64,000 bases of DNA, taken from Clostridia bacterium. GTDB taxonomy: Bacteria > Bacillota > Clostridia > Oscillospirales > Butyricicoccaceae. The notes beneath the pieces were generated by a model, which had not been told where the DNA came from, made no database searches, and saw nothing but the letters and a program-made list of their open reading frames with translations. Below, one piece after another: positions 17,179 through 27,222 of this stretch (position 1 is the first letter of the stretch; each line of letters begins with the position of its first letter). The stretch covers positions 1 to 64,000 of the forward strand of contig JAJPXP010000073.1 of the NCBI GenBank assembly GCA_021205365.1. Reading direction: 5' to 3'. A program made the position numbers and the translations under genes.

Positions 17179-18462
17179 GTGATTGAGACCTTAAAGGCCG
17201 CTTGGCATGTTCCGGAGCTGAGAAAAAAGCTGGTTTATACTGCTTTCATCATTCTCCTGTTCCGGTTAGGCTCCTCTATTCCTGTACCATATATTGACAT
17301 TGCACAGCTGTCCACCTACTTTGACTCACTCTCCGGCACCACACTGGGCCTGATGAATGTATTCTCTGGCGGCGGACTTTCCAGAGCTACTATTTTTGCA
17401 ATGTCGGTAACTCCGTATATTAACGCTTCCATCATCATCCAGCTGCTCACAGTTGCCATTCCGGCACTGGAGCGTATGGTTCGTGAGGAAGGCGAAGCAG
17501 GCCAGAAGAAGATTTCAGCCATCACCCGTTATCTGGGTGTTGCGCTGGGTCTTCTCCAGGGCTATTCCTACTATATCCTGCTCAGAAGCAACAATCTTAT
17601 CGCTGAGACTGACTTCTGGCATGGATGCATCATCGTATTGACCTTTACGGCAGGCACCGCCCTTATCATGTATATGGGCGAGCTGATCACCAAGAATGGT
17701 GTAGGCAACGGCATCAGCATTCTGCTTTTCGCCGGTATTGTCTCCAGAGGTCCGTCGATGATTTCCTCTCTGGTCGAGTTAATCCGCAACGGCGGCGTAA
17801 GCTACTTTGTAGCTGCACTGGTTGTTATCATCTCTCTCGCTATTATAGTATTCGTAGTATTCATCTCCGATGCTGAGCGCAGAATCCCGATCCAGTACGC
17901 AAAGCGTGTTGTTGGTCGCAAGATGTATGGCGGTCAGTCCACACACCTGCCGATCAAGGTAAATGCTTCCGGCGTTATGCCGATCATCTTCGCAGCGTCC
18001 ATCATGTCGCTGCCGTCTACGATTGAGATGATGGTCAACCCGCAGGAAGGCGGCGTTGCCAGCTTTATCTTCAACCTGTTCTCCGCAAGCAATCCGTTTT
18101 ACATTGTTCTGTATGTCCTGCTGATCTTTATGTTCAGCTACTTCTATGCGGCAATCCAGTTTAACCCGATTGAAATTGCGAACAACCTGAAGAAGAACGG
18201 CGGATTTATCCCGGGCTTCCGGCCAGGCCGTCCGACATCCGAATTTATCACCAAGGCTCTTGGAAAGGTTACTTTCCTCGGCGCAATCTTCCTGAGCATC
18301 GTTGCTGGTGTTCCGCTGGTTGTCGGCGCTCTGAACTCCAGCATGAGCAGCGTTGCGCTGGGCGGCACTTCGGTATTGATTGTGGTCGGCGTAGCATTGG
18401 AAACCGTTCGTCAGTTGGAAAGCCAGCTCATGATGAGAAATTATAAGGGATTTCTGGAATAA
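17179..18462 (+). CDS. secY: Protein translocase channel subunit SecY
   Basis: 427 residues with about ten membrane helices. Begins ETLKAAWHVPELRKKLVYTAF and has the RFIxxRxP-like and the conserved cytoplasmic loop YAKRVVGRKMYGGQSTHLPIK, then GFIPGFRPGRPT, which contact SecA or the ribosome. Forms the SecYEG pore in the plasma membrane. GTG start, in keeping with the tight spacing from rplO. Confidence 0.98.
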   Translation: MIETLKAAWHVPELRKKLVYTAFIILLFRLGSSIPVPYIDIAQLSTYFDSLSGTTLGLMNVFSGGGLSRATIFAMSVTPYINASIIIQLLTVAIPALERMVREEGEAGQKKISAITRYLGVALGLLQGYSYYILLRSNNLIAETDFWHGCIIVLTFTAGTALIMYMGELITKNGVGNGISILLFAGIVSRGPSMISSLVELIRNGGVSYFVAALVVIISLAIIVFVVFISDAERRIPIQYAKRVVGRKMYGGQSTHLPIKVNASGVMPIIFAASIMSLPSTIEMMVNPQEGGVASFIFNLFSASNPFYIVLYVLLIFMFSYFYAAIQFNPIEIANNLKKNGGFIPGFRPGRPTSEFITKALGKVTFLGAIFLSIVAGVPLVVGALNSSMSSVALGGTSVLIVVGVALETVRQLESQLMMRNYKGFLE

Positions 18463-18481
18463 AATTTAGTGAAAAAGTAGA

Positions 18482-18510
18482 TTGCAATTTCTGGAATCAG
18501 CGGTTATAAT
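18482..18510 (+). promoter_or_regulatory. Internal sigma-A promoter before adk
   Basis: TTGCAA - 17 bp - TATAAT, 18 bases before the adk start. It would drive adk-map-infA and the alpha-operon genes separately from the S10/spc part. Confidence 0.75.
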
Positions 18511-18527
18511 AGAGGAGATCGAAAAAA

Positions 18528-19163
18528 ATGAAACTCGTTTTACTTGGCGCTCCGGGCGCTGGTAAGGGTACTCTGGCTGCATACCTCATCGAAAAGATGG
18601 GTATTCCGTCTGTATCTACCGGCAACATGCTCCGCGAGGCTATTAAAAACCAGACCGAACTCGGTCTGAGCGCAAAGAAGTACATGGATGCTGGCGACCT
18701 TGTTCCGGATGAGGTTGTCATCGGCCTGATCAAGGACCGCCTCGCGCAGGATGACTGTGCAAATGGCTGCATCCTCGATGGCTTCCCGCGCAACATCCCT
18801 CAGGCTGAGGCATTGGAAAAGGTAGTTCCGATGGACTGCGCACTCTCTCTGGAGATTCCGGACGAGACGATTGTTAACCGCATGAGCGGAAGACGTGTTT
18901 GCCTGTCCTGTGGTGCGACTTACAATGTCAACAGCGCAACGATGGCTCCGAAGAAGGAAGGTATCTGCGACAGCTGCGGCGATAAGGTTGTTATCCGTAA
19001 GGACGACGCACCGGAAACCGTACTTGCCCGTCTGAAGACCTACCATGAACAGACTGAGCCGGTTAAGGGCTTTTATGCAGAGCTTGGTAAGCTGAAGAGC
19101 ATCGAAATTGACAACGATTTCGAGAAGACCAAGAAGCTCGCATGCGAGGCACTGGGGATTTAA
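18528..19163 (+). CDS. adk: Adenylate kinase
   Basis: 211 residues. P-loop GAPGAGKGT at residue 7, the NMP-binding region STGNMLREAI, and a lid with two cysteine pairs (CLSC and CDSC), the zinc-binding lid common in Gram-positive enzymes. Converts AMP and ATP to two ADP in the cytosol. Ribosome binding site GAGGAG. Confidence 0.97.
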   Translation: MKLVLLGAPGAGKGTLAAYLIEKMGIPSVSTGNMLREAIKNQTELGLSAKKYMDAGDLVPDEVVIGLIKDRLAQDDCANGCILDGFPRNIPQAEALEKVVPMDCALSLEIPDETIVNRMSGRRVCLSCGATYNVNSATMAPKKEGICDSCGDKVVIRKDDAPETVLARLKTYHEQTEPVKGFYAELGKLKSIEIDNDFEKTKKLACEALGI

Positions 19164-19168
19164 ACGAG

Positions 19169-19936
19169 ATGATCAGACTTAAATCCAACAAAGAATTGGA
19201 ATTAATGCGTCAGGCAGGACGAATCACCGCAGCGGCACGCGCCGCTGCGGCTCGTGCTGTCCGGCCAGGGGTCACCACAGGTGAAATCGATAAAATCGTA
19301 CGGAGAACCATTGAGAAGGCGGGAGCGAAACCGTCTTTCCTCGGTTATGGGGGGTTCCCGGGAAGCGCCTGTGTTTCGATCAACGATGAAGTCATCCATG
19401 GCATCCCCTCGCGTTCCCGTGTCATTCACGAGGGAGATATTGTCAAAGTGGATGTTGGTGCTTATATCAACGGCTTCCACGGCGACTGTGCCTGCACCAT
19501 CCCGTGCGGAGAGGTGTCGGAAGAGGCAAGACGGCTCATCGAAGTGACCCGACAGAGTTTCTATGAGGGCATCAAGTTTGCCCGTAAGGGTAATCGTATA
19601 TCAGACATTTCCCACGCCATCCAGACCTATGTTGAAGCGCAGGGCTTTTCCCTGGTGCGTGACTATGTTGGACATGGTGTAGGTGCGAATCTGCATGAAG
19701 ATCCGGAAGTGCCAAACTTCGGACAGCCAGGACACGGCGTGCGGCTTCAGCCGGGAATGACCTTAGCCATTGAGCCTATGGTTAATGTAGGTGTGTATGA
19801 GGTAACTGTTCTGTCTGACGGCTGGACTGTCAAGACAAAGGATGGAAAGCTTTCTGCGCACTATGAGAATTCCATTGCTATCACGGAGGGAGATCCGGTA
19901 ATCCTGACTCTTCCTGAAGACGGAGAAAACTGGTGA
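19169..19936 (+). CDS. map: Methionine aminopeptidase, type I
   Basis: 255 residues. The metal ligands of the pita-bread fold are visible in DVGAYINGFHGDCACT, YVGHGVGANLHEDPEVPN and IEPMVN. Removes the N-terminal methionine from new proteins. ATG at 19169 was chosen over an ATG at 19142 inside adk because only the former gives the family N-terminus MIRLKSNKELELM. Only five bases separate it from adk. Confidence 0.97.
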   Translation: MIRLKSNKELELMRQAGRITAAARAAAARAVRPGVTTGEIDKIVRRTIEKAGAKPSFLGYGGFPGSACVSINDEVIHGIPSRSRVIHEGDIVKVDVGAYINGFHGDCACTIPCGEVSEEARRLIEVTRQSFYEGIKFARKGNRISDISHAIQTYVEAQGFSLVRDYVGHGVGANLHEDPEVPNFGQPGHGVRLQPGMTLAIEPMVNVGVYEVTVLSDGWTVKTKDGKLSAHYENSIAITEGDPVILTLPEDGENW

Positions 19937-20062
19937 AGCAGGGATTCCGAAAGCAACCCACATTATTTGAAACTATCCCGCTGCGGCTGCGGAAGGGCGA
20001 ATGCTGCGCCTGACCATGAGAGCGGGGGCCTGGCAAATGAATGCAGGGCCGTAGACTTTCTG
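19937..20062. other. map-infA intergenic region
   Basis: No gene seen; many Clostridia have a small KOW-domain gene here, and it is missing. A CCCGCT ... AGCGGG stem with G-rich flanks spans about 19978-20027. Confidence 0.4.
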
Positions 20063-20082
20063 ACAATTGGAGGAAAATTAAG

Positions 20083-20497
<415 letters not shown>

Positions 20498-20530
20498 TTC
20501 CCAGTCAACCACACAGGAGGTGCGTTATAA

Positions 20531-20896
20531 ATGGCAAGAATTGCCGGTGTAGACCTTCCGAGAGAAAAGCGCGTAGAAATTGGCCTGACCTATGTCTACG
20601 GCATCGGCCGGAAGCTGTCCAATGAGATTTTGAACAAAGCTGGTATCAATCCGGATACCCGTGTTAAGGATCTGACTGAAGCAGAAGAAATCAAGCTGCG
20701 TGAAGTGATCCATGATTATACTGTAGAGGGCGACCTGCGCCGTGAAGTTGCGCTGAACATCAAGCGCCTGGTAGAAATCGGCTCTTATCGTGGTGTTCGC
20801 CACAGAAGAGGCCTGCCGGTTCGCGGCCAGCGTACCAAGACCAACGCTCGTACTCGCAAGGGCCCGAAGAAGACCATTGCGAACAAGAAGAAGTAA
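20531..20896 (+). CDS. rpsM: 30S ribosomal protein S13
   Basis: 121 residues. [20 protein letters not shown] start and the C-terminal [19 protein letters not shown] tail that contacts P-site tRNA. First classical alpha-operon ribosomal gene after rpmJ. Confidence 0.98.
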   Translation: MARIAGVDLPREKRVEIGLTYVYGIGRKLSNEILNKAGINPDTRVKDLTEAEEIKLREVIHDYTVEGDLRREVALNIKRLVEIGSYRGVRHRRGLPVRGQRTKTNARTRKGPKKTIANKKK

Positions 20897-20912
20897 GGAG
20901 GCGTACTGAAAA

Positions 20913-21314
20913 ATGGCTAAGGCACAGAAGAAGGGCGCCGTTTCTCGTAAGCGCCGCGTAAGCAAGAACATCGAAAAGGGTGCGGCTCATATCCGTTCCT
21001 CCTTTAACAATACCATCGTAACCATCAGCGACCTCAACGGCAATGCCATTTCCTGGGCATCCGCTGGCGAAATGGGCTTCCGTGGTTCCCGTAAGTCCAC
21101 TCCGTTCGCAGCACAGACTGCTGCTGAGACCGCTGCAAAGGCTGCTATGGAGCATGGCCTGAAGACTGTTGAAGTCTATGTAAAGGGCCCGGGTTCTGGC
21201 CGTGAGGCTGCTATCCGTGCACTGCAGGCAACCGGTCTGGAAGTAACCATGATCAAGGATGTTACCCCCATCCCGCACAATGGCTGCCGTCCGCCGAAGA
21301 GAAGAAGAGTTTAA
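20913..21314 (+). CDS. rpsK: 30S ribosomal protein S11
   Basis: 133 residues. [20 protein letters not shown] and the C-terminal [17 protein letters not shown], both diagnostic. Platform protein next to the E site. Confidence 0.98.
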   Translation: MAKAQKKGAVSRKRRVSKNIEKGAAHIRSSFNNTIVTISDLNGNAISWASAGEMGFRGSRKSTPFAAQTAAETAAKAAMEHGLKTVEVYVKGPGSGREAAIRALQATGLEVTMIKDVTPIPHNGCRPPKRRRV

Positions 21315-21332
21315 TAAGGAGGATACAGACCT

Positions 21333-21926
21333 ATGGCTAAGAACACACAGCCGATCCTGAAGCGCTGCAAGACGCTGGGTATTTCTCCGGCAGTTCTGGG
21401 CGTTTCCAAGGAAACCAAGAGAAACCCGAAGCAGTCCAGAAGAAAGCAGTCTGAATATGCTATGCAGCTGACTGAAAAGCAGAAGGTTAAGTTTATTTAC
21501 GGCGTTCTGGAGAAGCAGTTTAGAAGATATTACGCAAAGGCTGAGAAGATGGATGGCAAGGCTGGTGAGAACCTGCTGGCACTGCTGGAAACCCGTCTGG
21601 ATAACGTTGTATTCCGTCTGGGCTTCGCTAAGACCCGCCGGGAAGCTCGTCAGCTGACCTCTCATGGTCATTTCACTGTAAACGGTCAGAAAGTAGACAT
21701 CGCTTCCTACCGCGTAAAGCCGGGCGACGTCGTTGCAGTTTGTGAGAAGTCCCGTTCCAGCGCCAAGTTCAAGGCACTGGTTGAGGAGCTGGGCGCTACT
21801 GCATGCCCGAAGTGGCTGGAGAAGGAAAAGGACAGCTTCGAAGGTAAGGTAATTGCACTGCCGCAGCGCGATGACATCGACTACGAAGTTGCAGAACACC
21901 TCATCGTCGAGTTGTACTCCAAGTAA
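21333..21926 (+). CDS. rpsD: 30S ribosomal protein S4
   Basis: 197 residues. S4 RNA-binding domain LLETRLDNVVFRLGFAKTR and VNGQKVDIASYRVKPGDVV. The N-terminal zinc-binding cysteines of the C+ form are absent (only one cysteine remains in the first 50 residues). Initiates 30S assembly and in several bacteria regulates the alpha operon. Confidence 0.97.
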   Translation: MAKNTQPILKRCKTLGISPAVLGVSKETKRNPKQSRRKQSEYAMQLTEKQKVKFIYGVLEKQFRRYYAKAEKMDGKAGENLLALLETRLDNVVFRLGFAKTRREARQLTSHGHFTVNGQKVDIASYRVKPGDVVAVCEKSRSSAKFKALVEELGATACPKWLEKEKDSFEGKVIALPQRDDIDYEVAEHLIVELYSK

Positions 21927-21986
21927 GATTTGCCCTCATTTGTTTGTTTTATTATTTCGCCGACTGATAAGGAGGGTATCATTTAA

Positions 21987-22934
21987 ATGATCGAAATTGA
22001 AAAGCCCCGTATAGACTGCGAAAACCTTGCAGAAGATGGTTCCTACGGCAAGTTTGTTGTGGAGCCGCTTGAACGCGGTTACGGAACCACGCTCGGAAAC
22101 TCCCTTCGCCGCATCCTGCTGTCGTCCCTGCCGGGCACAGCCGCAAGCAGCATTAAGATCGCCGGTGTACAGCATGAGTTCTCTACTATTCCTGGTGTAA
22201 AGGAAGATGTTACGGAGATCGTGCTGAATGTCAAGGGCATCATTGCCAAGCTTTACTGTGACGGCCCGAAGACCGTATACATTGAGGCAAGTGGAGAAGG
22301 TACAGTTACCGCTGGTGATATCCACACCGACGGTGAAGTTGAGATTCTGAATCCGGATCTGCATATTGCAACACTGATGAGTGATGCGCGTCTGTCCATG
22401 GAAATTACCCTGACCAATGGCCGCGGCTATGTTTCCGCAGAGCGCAATAAGCAGTATCAGACCGCGATCGGTGTCATCCCGGTTGACTCGATTTATACGC
22501 CTGTCTATAAGGTAAACTACACAGTTGAAAACACTCGTGTCGGCAACATGACCGATTACGACAAGCTGACTCTGGAAGTATGGACTGATTGCACCATCAC
22601 TGCAAAGGACGCAGTATCCCTGGGCGCTAAGGTTCTCACTGACCATCTGTCCCTGTTTGTTGACCTCTCTGAGGAAATCGGTTCCCATTCCACTGTCGTT
22701 GAGAAGGCTGAAACACAGCATGATAAGGTTCTTGAGATGACGATTGAAGAGCTGGATCTGTCCGTTCGTTCCTTCAACTGCCTCAAGCGCGCCGGTATCA
22801 ACACAGTAGAAGACCTGATTAATACTTCCGAAGATGACATGATGAAGGTTCGTAACCTTGGCAAGAAGTCTCTGGAGGAAGTCATCTTCAAACTCGATGC
22901 AATGGGATTGTCCCTGGCAAAGAACGAAGATTAA
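21987..22934 (+). CDS. rpoA: RNA polymerase alpha subunit
   Basis: 315 residues. N-terminal dimerisation domain with [22 protein letters not shown], linker, and a C-terminal domain with [19 protein letters not shown] that binds UP elements and activators. AAGGAGGG ribosome binding site. Followed by a hairpin and rplQ, as usual. Confidence 0.98.
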   Translation: MIEIEKPRIDCENLAEDGSYGKFVVEPLERGYGTTLGNSLRRILLSSLPGTAASSIKIAGVQHEFSTIPGVKEDVTEIVLNVKGIIAKLYCDGPKTVYIEASGEGTVTAGDIHTDGEVEILNPDLHIATLMSDARLSMEITLTNGRGYVSAERNKQYQTAIGVIPVDSIYTPVYKVNYTVENTRVGNMTDYDKLTLEVWTDCTITAKDAVSLGAKVLTDHLSLFVDLSEEIGSHSTVVEKAETQHDKVLEMTIEELDLSVRSFNCLKRAGINTVEDLINTSEDDMMKVRNLGKKSLEEVIFKLDAMGLSLAKNED

Positions 22935-22950
22935 GTTAAACCTAACCACA

Positions 22951-22985
22951 TCCGCGGACCCCGGTGATTTCACCGGGGAGGCCGC
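22951..22985 (+). other. Strong GC hairpin between rpoA and rplQ
   Basis: CCCCGGTG/CACCGGGG with a 4-base loop (22959-22978), extended by GCGG/CCGC on the outside. No T-run, so likely an mRNA stability or processing element. Confidence 0.5.
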
Positions 22986-23024
22986 AAGGAATAGATAGAC
23001 CTGTACCAAAGGAGGTATTTTCTC

Positions 23025-23366
23025 ATGGCTGGAAACCGTAAACTCGGCAGAACCACTGACCATAGAATGGCAATGCTCAGAGCAATGGTAACCTACCTGC
23101 TGGAAAACGGCAGAATTGAGACCACCGTTGCAAGAGCCAGAGAAGTTCGTCCTCTCGCAGAGAAGATGATCACACTCGGTAAGAAGAACACCCTCGCTAC
23201 CCGCCGTCAGGCAGCAGCTTTCATCACCAAGAAGGAAGTTGAAGCTAAGGTATTCGGCGAGCTGGCTGAGAAGTATGCTGACCGCAATGGCGGCTACACC
23301 CGTATCGTCAAGATCGGCCCGCGCCGCGGCGATGCAGCTGAAATGGCTATTATCGAGCTGGTATAA
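23025..23366 (+). CDS. rplQ: 50S ribosomal protein L17
   Basis: 113 residues. [21 protein letters not shown] start and the [15 protein letters not shown] motif. Last gene of the super-operon; a terminator follows. Confidence 0.97.
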   Translation: MAGNRKLGRTTDHRMAMLRAMVTYLLENGRIETTVARAREVRPLAEKMITLGKKNTLATRRQAAAFITKKEVEAKVFGELAEKYADRNGGYTRIVKIGPRRGDAAEMAIIELV

Positions 23367-23390
23367 TTGATTCTTTATCAATGAAATTTA

Positions 23391-23434
23391 AAGGGGATTG
23401 TTTCGAGCGCATGCTATCGGAACAATCCCTTTTC
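23391..23434 (+). terminator. Terminator of the ribosomal super-operon
   Basis: AGGGGATTGTT pairs with AACAATCCCTT over an 18-base loop, followed by TTCCC; the T tail is short but the stem is strong. Confidence 0.7.
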
Positions 23435-23506
23435 CCGTTTCCGGGAAAATCAGCATATTGTTTGTGTATCTGTGCCAATTTCCATTCTTTTTGGCATGGA
23501 TGTGCC

Positions 23507-23535
23507 TTGCAACACATTTTTTCCGGTGCTATAAT
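23507..23535 (+). promoter_or_regulatory. Sigma-A promoter of the flippase gene
   Basis: TTGCAA - 17 bp - TATAAT, 39 bases before the start at 23575. Confidence 0.75.
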
Positions 23536-23574
23536 CGTTACATTACAAATGCTTTGAAAGTAAGGAAGTAGAAT

Positions 23575-24999
23575 ATGGCGCAAAACAGATATAAAAAGCT
23601 GATGGGCAATACGATTATTTTTGCCATTGGCACATTTTCTTCAAAGGTGCTCGTTTTCCTGATGCTGCCGTTTTATACCAACATCCTGAGTACGGGTGAG
23701 TATGGTACAGTTGACGCTTTAATCAACGTCGGCCAGCTGATGATTCCAATCGCCTCTGTCGGTATCAACAACGCGGTAATCCGTTTTGGTCTCGAAAGCA
23801 ATTCGGACAAAAAGAGTGTATTCAGCAGCGGCTTGTATACGATATTGATTGGATTTGCCTGCCTTGCTGCTGCATCGCCGATACTGCGGTATTTCATGGA
23901 CTACATGTCGGGCTATACCATTGCCGTACTTGCTTTTGTGCTTGCCTCCAGCCTGCGCACACTGTGTATTCAGTTTGCGTTGAGCATGGGCTACAACAAA
24001 ATGTATGCGGCAAACGGCATCGGTAATACCTTCCTCAACGTCATTTTGAATATCCTGCTGCTGCCGCATTTCCGTATCATGGGCTACCTGTTGGCAAATA
24101 TCATTGCTGATCTGACGCTCGGATTGATTATGTTTGCATTGGCGAAGGAGTATCGCTATTTGCTTCCTCCGTTCAGCAGAAAAATGGATCGCGGCTTGGC
24201 AAGGCGTATGCGCAAGTATGCCCTGCCGCTCGTACCACAGACCGTGTGCCAGTGGATCATCAACATGTCTGACCGATATCTGATTATCTTTTTTATCAGC
24301 AGGGAGGCAAACGGCCTGTATGCTGCGGCGAATAAAATTCCAAACGTCCTGCTGATTGTGGCGAACCTGTTTGCAGATGCATGGCAGATTTCCGCTGTCA
24401 AGGAGAGTGACCCGAAGGAACAGGTGGAGTTTTTCAGCAAGGTGCTGGGTGCGTATTCCTCGATTGCGTTTATCGGCAGTTCCGGTCTGATTATGATTTC
24501 CAAGTTTGTCATGACCTTTATGGTAGGCAAGGATTATTTTATTTCGTGGCAGTATATCCCGATCCTTACGCTGGCAACTACCTTTGGACTGCTGTCTACC
24601 TTCCTTGCGAGCGTCTATATGCTCAGGCTACGCAGCAGAAATTCCATGGTTACGACTATGATCTGTGCGATTGTGAACATTACCCTGAATTGCATTCTGA
24701 TTCCGCTGATGGGTAGAAACAGCGAGTTCTATGGTGCACTGGGTGCAGGCATCGCAACCTTTATCAGCTATCTGGTGTTGTTCCTGATCCGCGCATTCAA
24801 TACCCAACGCTATCTGAAAATCCGCTGGAATATCCCCAAAACAGTATTCAGTGTGGTGATCCTGTTTGCACAGGCTTTGATTATGACCCTGCAGGCACCG
24901 CTGTGGTTTATCCTCGTGCCGGCGCTGTTCCTTGTGCTGCTTTTCACAAATGCACGGGAAATCCTGCTTTCAGTCAATAAACTGCTGCGCCGCGGCTGA
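23575..24999 (+). CDS. Oligosaccharide flippase-family membrane protein (Wzx/MurJ-like)
   Basis: 474 residues with about 14 predicted membrane segments. N-terminal GNTIIFAIGTFSSKVLVFLMLPFYT and the STGEYGTVDALINVGQLMIPI region are typical of polysaccharide transporters of the MOP superfamily. Expected to flip a lipid-linked sugar across the plasma membrane; the substrate is unknown. It has its own promoter and is the only envelope gene among housekeeping genes here; no glycosyltransferases adjoin it. Confidence 0.85.
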   Translation: MAQNRYKKLMGNTIIFAIGTFSSKVLVFLMLPFYTNILSTGEYGTVDALINVGQLMIPIASVGINNAVIRFGLESNSDKKSVFSSGLYTILIGFACLAAASPILRYFMDYMSGYTIAVLAFVLASSLRTLCIQFALSMGYNKMYAANGIGNTFLNVILNILLLPHFRIMGYLLANIIADLTLGLIMFALAKEYRYLLPPFSRKMDRGLARRMRKYALPLVPQTVCQWIINMSDRYLIIFFISREANGLYAAANKIPNVLLIVANLFADAWQISAVKESDPKEQVEFFSKVLGAYSSIAFIGSSGLIMISKFVMTFMVGKDYFISWQYIPILTLATTFGLLSTFLASVYMLRLRSRNSMVTTMICAIVNITLNCILIPLMGRNSEFYGALGAGIATFISYLVLFLIRAFNTQRYLKIRWNIPKTVFSVVILFAQALIMTLQAPLWFILVPALFLVLLFTNAREILLSVNKLLRRG

Positions 25000-25032
25000 C
25001 GATGGAAATTCACATTTGTGGTAAAGTTTTAC

Positions 25033-25061
25033 TTGCATATGTGATGTTCGCGTGCTATAAT
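25033..25061 (+). promoter_or_regulatory. Sigma-A promoter of the nus operon
   Basis: TTGCAT - 17 bp - TATAAT with a TG dinucleotide before the -10 (extended). About 125 bases of leader follow before rimP. Confidence 0.75.
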
Positions 25062-25094
25062 AATATTTATTAGTGTAAGAATTGTGATCCAAGG

Positions 25095-25119
25095 AGAGTG
25101 GGGTAACCCACTCTTTCTT
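25095..25119 (+). promoter_or_regulatory. Leader hairpin of the rimP-nusA operon
   Basis: AGAGTGGG/CCCACTCT with a GTAA loop, followed by TTCTTATT. It has terminator form and sits between promoter and first gene, so it could be an attenuator responding to NusA level; that is inference. Confidence 0.6.
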
Positions 25120-25190
25120 ATTGCTGTGGAGGCGATGGCAAATTGTTCCGGACAGTTTGGACAGCGTTTCCAGATGTTATGGAGGTAAAA

Positions 25191-25655
25191 ATGACAGCAA
25201 AAGAAGTCTGTAAGCGTGTCTGGGACATCAGCGAACCGTTTGCAAAGGAATTGGGTGTCACCCTTTGGGATGTAACCTTTGAAAAAGAAGGCGGACAGTA
25301 TATGCTGACAATCACAATTGACCGCGCAGGACATACGGACATCGATGACTGCGAAAAACTGTCCCGTTACGTTGACCCGTTTCTGGACGAAAAGGAATTT
25401 GCATCGCTTCCGCCGTATACGCTTTGCGTTTCTTCGGCTGGACTGACACGCAGGCTTAAGCGTCCGGAGCATTTTGAAGCATTTATGGGCAGTGAGGTGG
25501 AGATTAAATTCTATCGCCCGGTAAATGGCAGCAAAGTGGTGACCGGTATCCTGAAGGGCTATGATGAGGGCTGTGTCACATTGGAGGAAGAGGGCACAGT
25601 GACCGTCTATGAGCCGAACGATATTGCAGCGGTACGCCTGTCTGTAACGGTATAA
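25191..25655 (+). CDS. rimP: Ribosome maturation factor RimP
   Basis: 154 residues. Shows the RimP pattern: LWDVTFEKEGGQYMLTITID, DIDDCEKLSRYVDPFLD and VSSAGLTRRLKRPEHFEAF, close to the canonical SPGLDRPL. Assists 30S maturation. ATG at 25191 follows ATGGAGG; an in-frame ATG at 25143 is not preceded by a site. Confidence 0.93.
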   Translation: MTAKEVCKRVWDISEPFAKELGVTLWDVTFEKEGGQYMLTITIDRAGHTDIDDCEKLSRYVDPFLDEKEFASLPPYTLCVSSAGLTRRLKRPEHFEAFMGSEVEIKFYRPVNGSKVVTGILKGYDEGCVTLEEEGTVTVYEPNDIAAVRLSVTV

Positions 25656-25743
25656 TGTCTGCGTGGCAGACATCAAACAAGATCATAAACTATACCATTT
25701 GCGACCTGTTTGCGGGATAGAGCCGTAACATATTGCGTCACTA

Positions 25744-25752
25744 TGGTATAAT
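25744..25752 (+). promoter_or_regulatory. Possible internal promoter before nusA
   Basis: TGGTATAAT extended -10 element with no recognisable -35, 75 bases before nusA. The 171-base rimP-nusA gap also contains a TGTCTGC/GCAGACA hairpin at 25655-25671. Confidence 0.4.
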
Positions 25753-25826
25753 ACCAAACGATTGTCTTCTCATTCGGGTATGGCATTCCGCCATACCGCA
25801 CACAATAAGGAGTGAATATCAAAAAC

Positions 25827-26933
25827 ATGAACGCAGAATTTTTTGCAGCATTGGAGCAGCTGGAAAAAGAAAAAGGAATTCCGGTTGATTATATGCTCGA
25901 TCGTGTATGTCAGGCACTGTTGACCGCGTATAAAAAGGATAATGACGGTCTGAAGTGTGACAACGTTTACGTTGAGCCGGATATGGAAGAAAGAACGATA
26001 CGGATGTATGTTTCCAAGGAAGTTGTCGATGAGGCAGAGGACCCGCTGACAGAAATCTCTCTGGCTGATGCAAAGCTGATCAGCCCGCGCGTATCGCTGG
26101 GTGACCATGTACGTGTTGATGTCGAAACCAAGAAGTTCGGACGAATTGCAGCACAGGCTGCAAAGCAGGTTATCATTCAGGGCATCCGTGAGTCGGAGCG
26201 CGGCATGGTATATAACGAATACAGCTCCCGTGAGCATGAAATCCTCAGCGCTGTTGTCAGCCGCATCGATCCGCGCACGGAGAATATTATTCTGGAAATG
26301 GTCAGCGACGGTGAAAAGACCGAGGCCGTTCTGTCCAGAAATGAGCAGGTGCCGGGCGAAGACCTGACTGAAGGTCAGCGCATCAAGGTATTTGTTGTAG
26401 AAGTACGCAAGGGTACTCACGGCCCGCAGGTACTGATTTCCCGCACCCATCCGGGTCTGGTAAAGCGGCTGTTTGAGCTGGAAGTACCGGAAATTCATGA
26501 TGGTATTGTTGAGATCAAATCCATCGCACGTGAAGCAGGCAACCGCACCAAGATCGCTGTTATGACGCATGACGAAAAGGTTGACCCGATCGGTGCATGT
26601 GTCGGCCCGCGCGGTTCCCGTGTCGGCAGCATCGTCAGCGAGCTGTCCGGTGAAAAGATTGATATCATCAAGTATTCTGAGGATACAGCAACCTTCGTTT
26701 CCGAGGCGCTCAGCCCAGCAGATGTCATCAGTGCAGTGATGCTGCCGGATGGCAAAAGCTGCCGTGTCACCGTGCCGGATGACCAGCTGTCTCTGGCAAT
26801 CGGCAAGGAGGGCCAGAATGCACGCCTTGCTGCAAAGCTGACAGGCTGCAAGATCGACATCGGATCGGAAAGCGCTGCCAAGCAGGAGGCTGTAGAAGCG
26901 GATGACGAGCTGATCGCGGACGAAGAGGGCTAA
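25827..26933 (+). CDS. nusA: Transcription termination/antitermination factor NusA
   Basis: 368 residues, the short Gram-positive form without the C-terminal acidic repeats of Escherichia coli. N-terminal RNA polymerase-binding domain, S1 domain from about residue 130 (ERGMVYNEYSSREHEILSAVV), then two KH domains with VGPRGSRVGSIVSEL and IGKEGQNARLAAKL. Modulates pausing, termination and antitermination. ATG 25827 is chosen; a GTG at 25812 lies within the AAGGAG sequence. The ribosome binding site spacing of 14 is long. Confidence 0.96.
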   Translation: MNAEFFAALEQLEKEKGIPVDYMLDRVCQALLTAYKKDNDGLKCDNVYVEPDMEERTIRMYVSKEVVDEAEDPLTEISLADAKLISPRVSLGDHVRVDVETKKFGRIAAQAAKQVIIQGIRESERGMVYNEYSSREHEILSAVVSRIDPRTENIILEMVSDGEKTEAVLSRNEQVPGEDLTEGQRIKVFVVEVRKGTHGPQVLISRTHPGLVKRLFELEVPEIHDGIVEIKSIAREAGNRTKIAVMTHDEKVDPIGACVGPRGSRVGSIVSELSGEKIDIIKYSEDTATFVSEALSPADVISAVMLPDGKSCRVTVPDDQLSLAIGKEGQNARLAAKLTGCKIDIGSESAAKQEAVEADDELIADEEG

Positions 26934-26946
26934 GGAGGTACGCACG

Positions 26947-27222
26947 GTGCAGAAAAAGAAAATTCCGATGCGCCAGTGTGTCGGCTGCCGGGAGATGAAG
27001 CCAAAGCGGGAGCTGATCCGCGTGGTACGTTCACCGGAGGGGGAAATCGGTCTGGATTTCCGCGGAAAGAACCCTGGACGCGGAGCTTATATCTGCCCGG
27101 ACCCTGCTTGCCTTGCAAAGGCGAAAAAGAAAAATGCACTGGGAAATGCATTTCACTGCCAGATCCCGGATGAAGTATATAATCAGCTGTGCGAGCAGAT
27201 GGAGAGCAATGCCGATGCATGA
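26947..27222 (+). CDS. rnpM: YlxR-family RNA-binding protein (RNase P modulator)
   Basis: 91 residues. The PMRQCVGCREMKPKRELIRVVR opening and GRGAYICPDPACL are the YlxR signature. The Bacillus protein has been described as an RNase P modulator. GTG start after AAGGAGG. Always found between nusA and ylxQ or infB, as here; its end overlaps the next start by 8 bases. Confidence 0.93.
   Translation: MQKKKIPMRQCVGCREMKPKRELIRVVRSPEGEIGLDFRGKNPGRGAYICPDPACLAKAKKKNALGNAFHCQIPDEVYNQLCEQMESNADA

Noticed and set aside
20760..23381. Long minus-strand frames opposite rpsM-rplQ
   Set aside because: They are shadows of ribosomal and rpoA genes and lack initiation signals.
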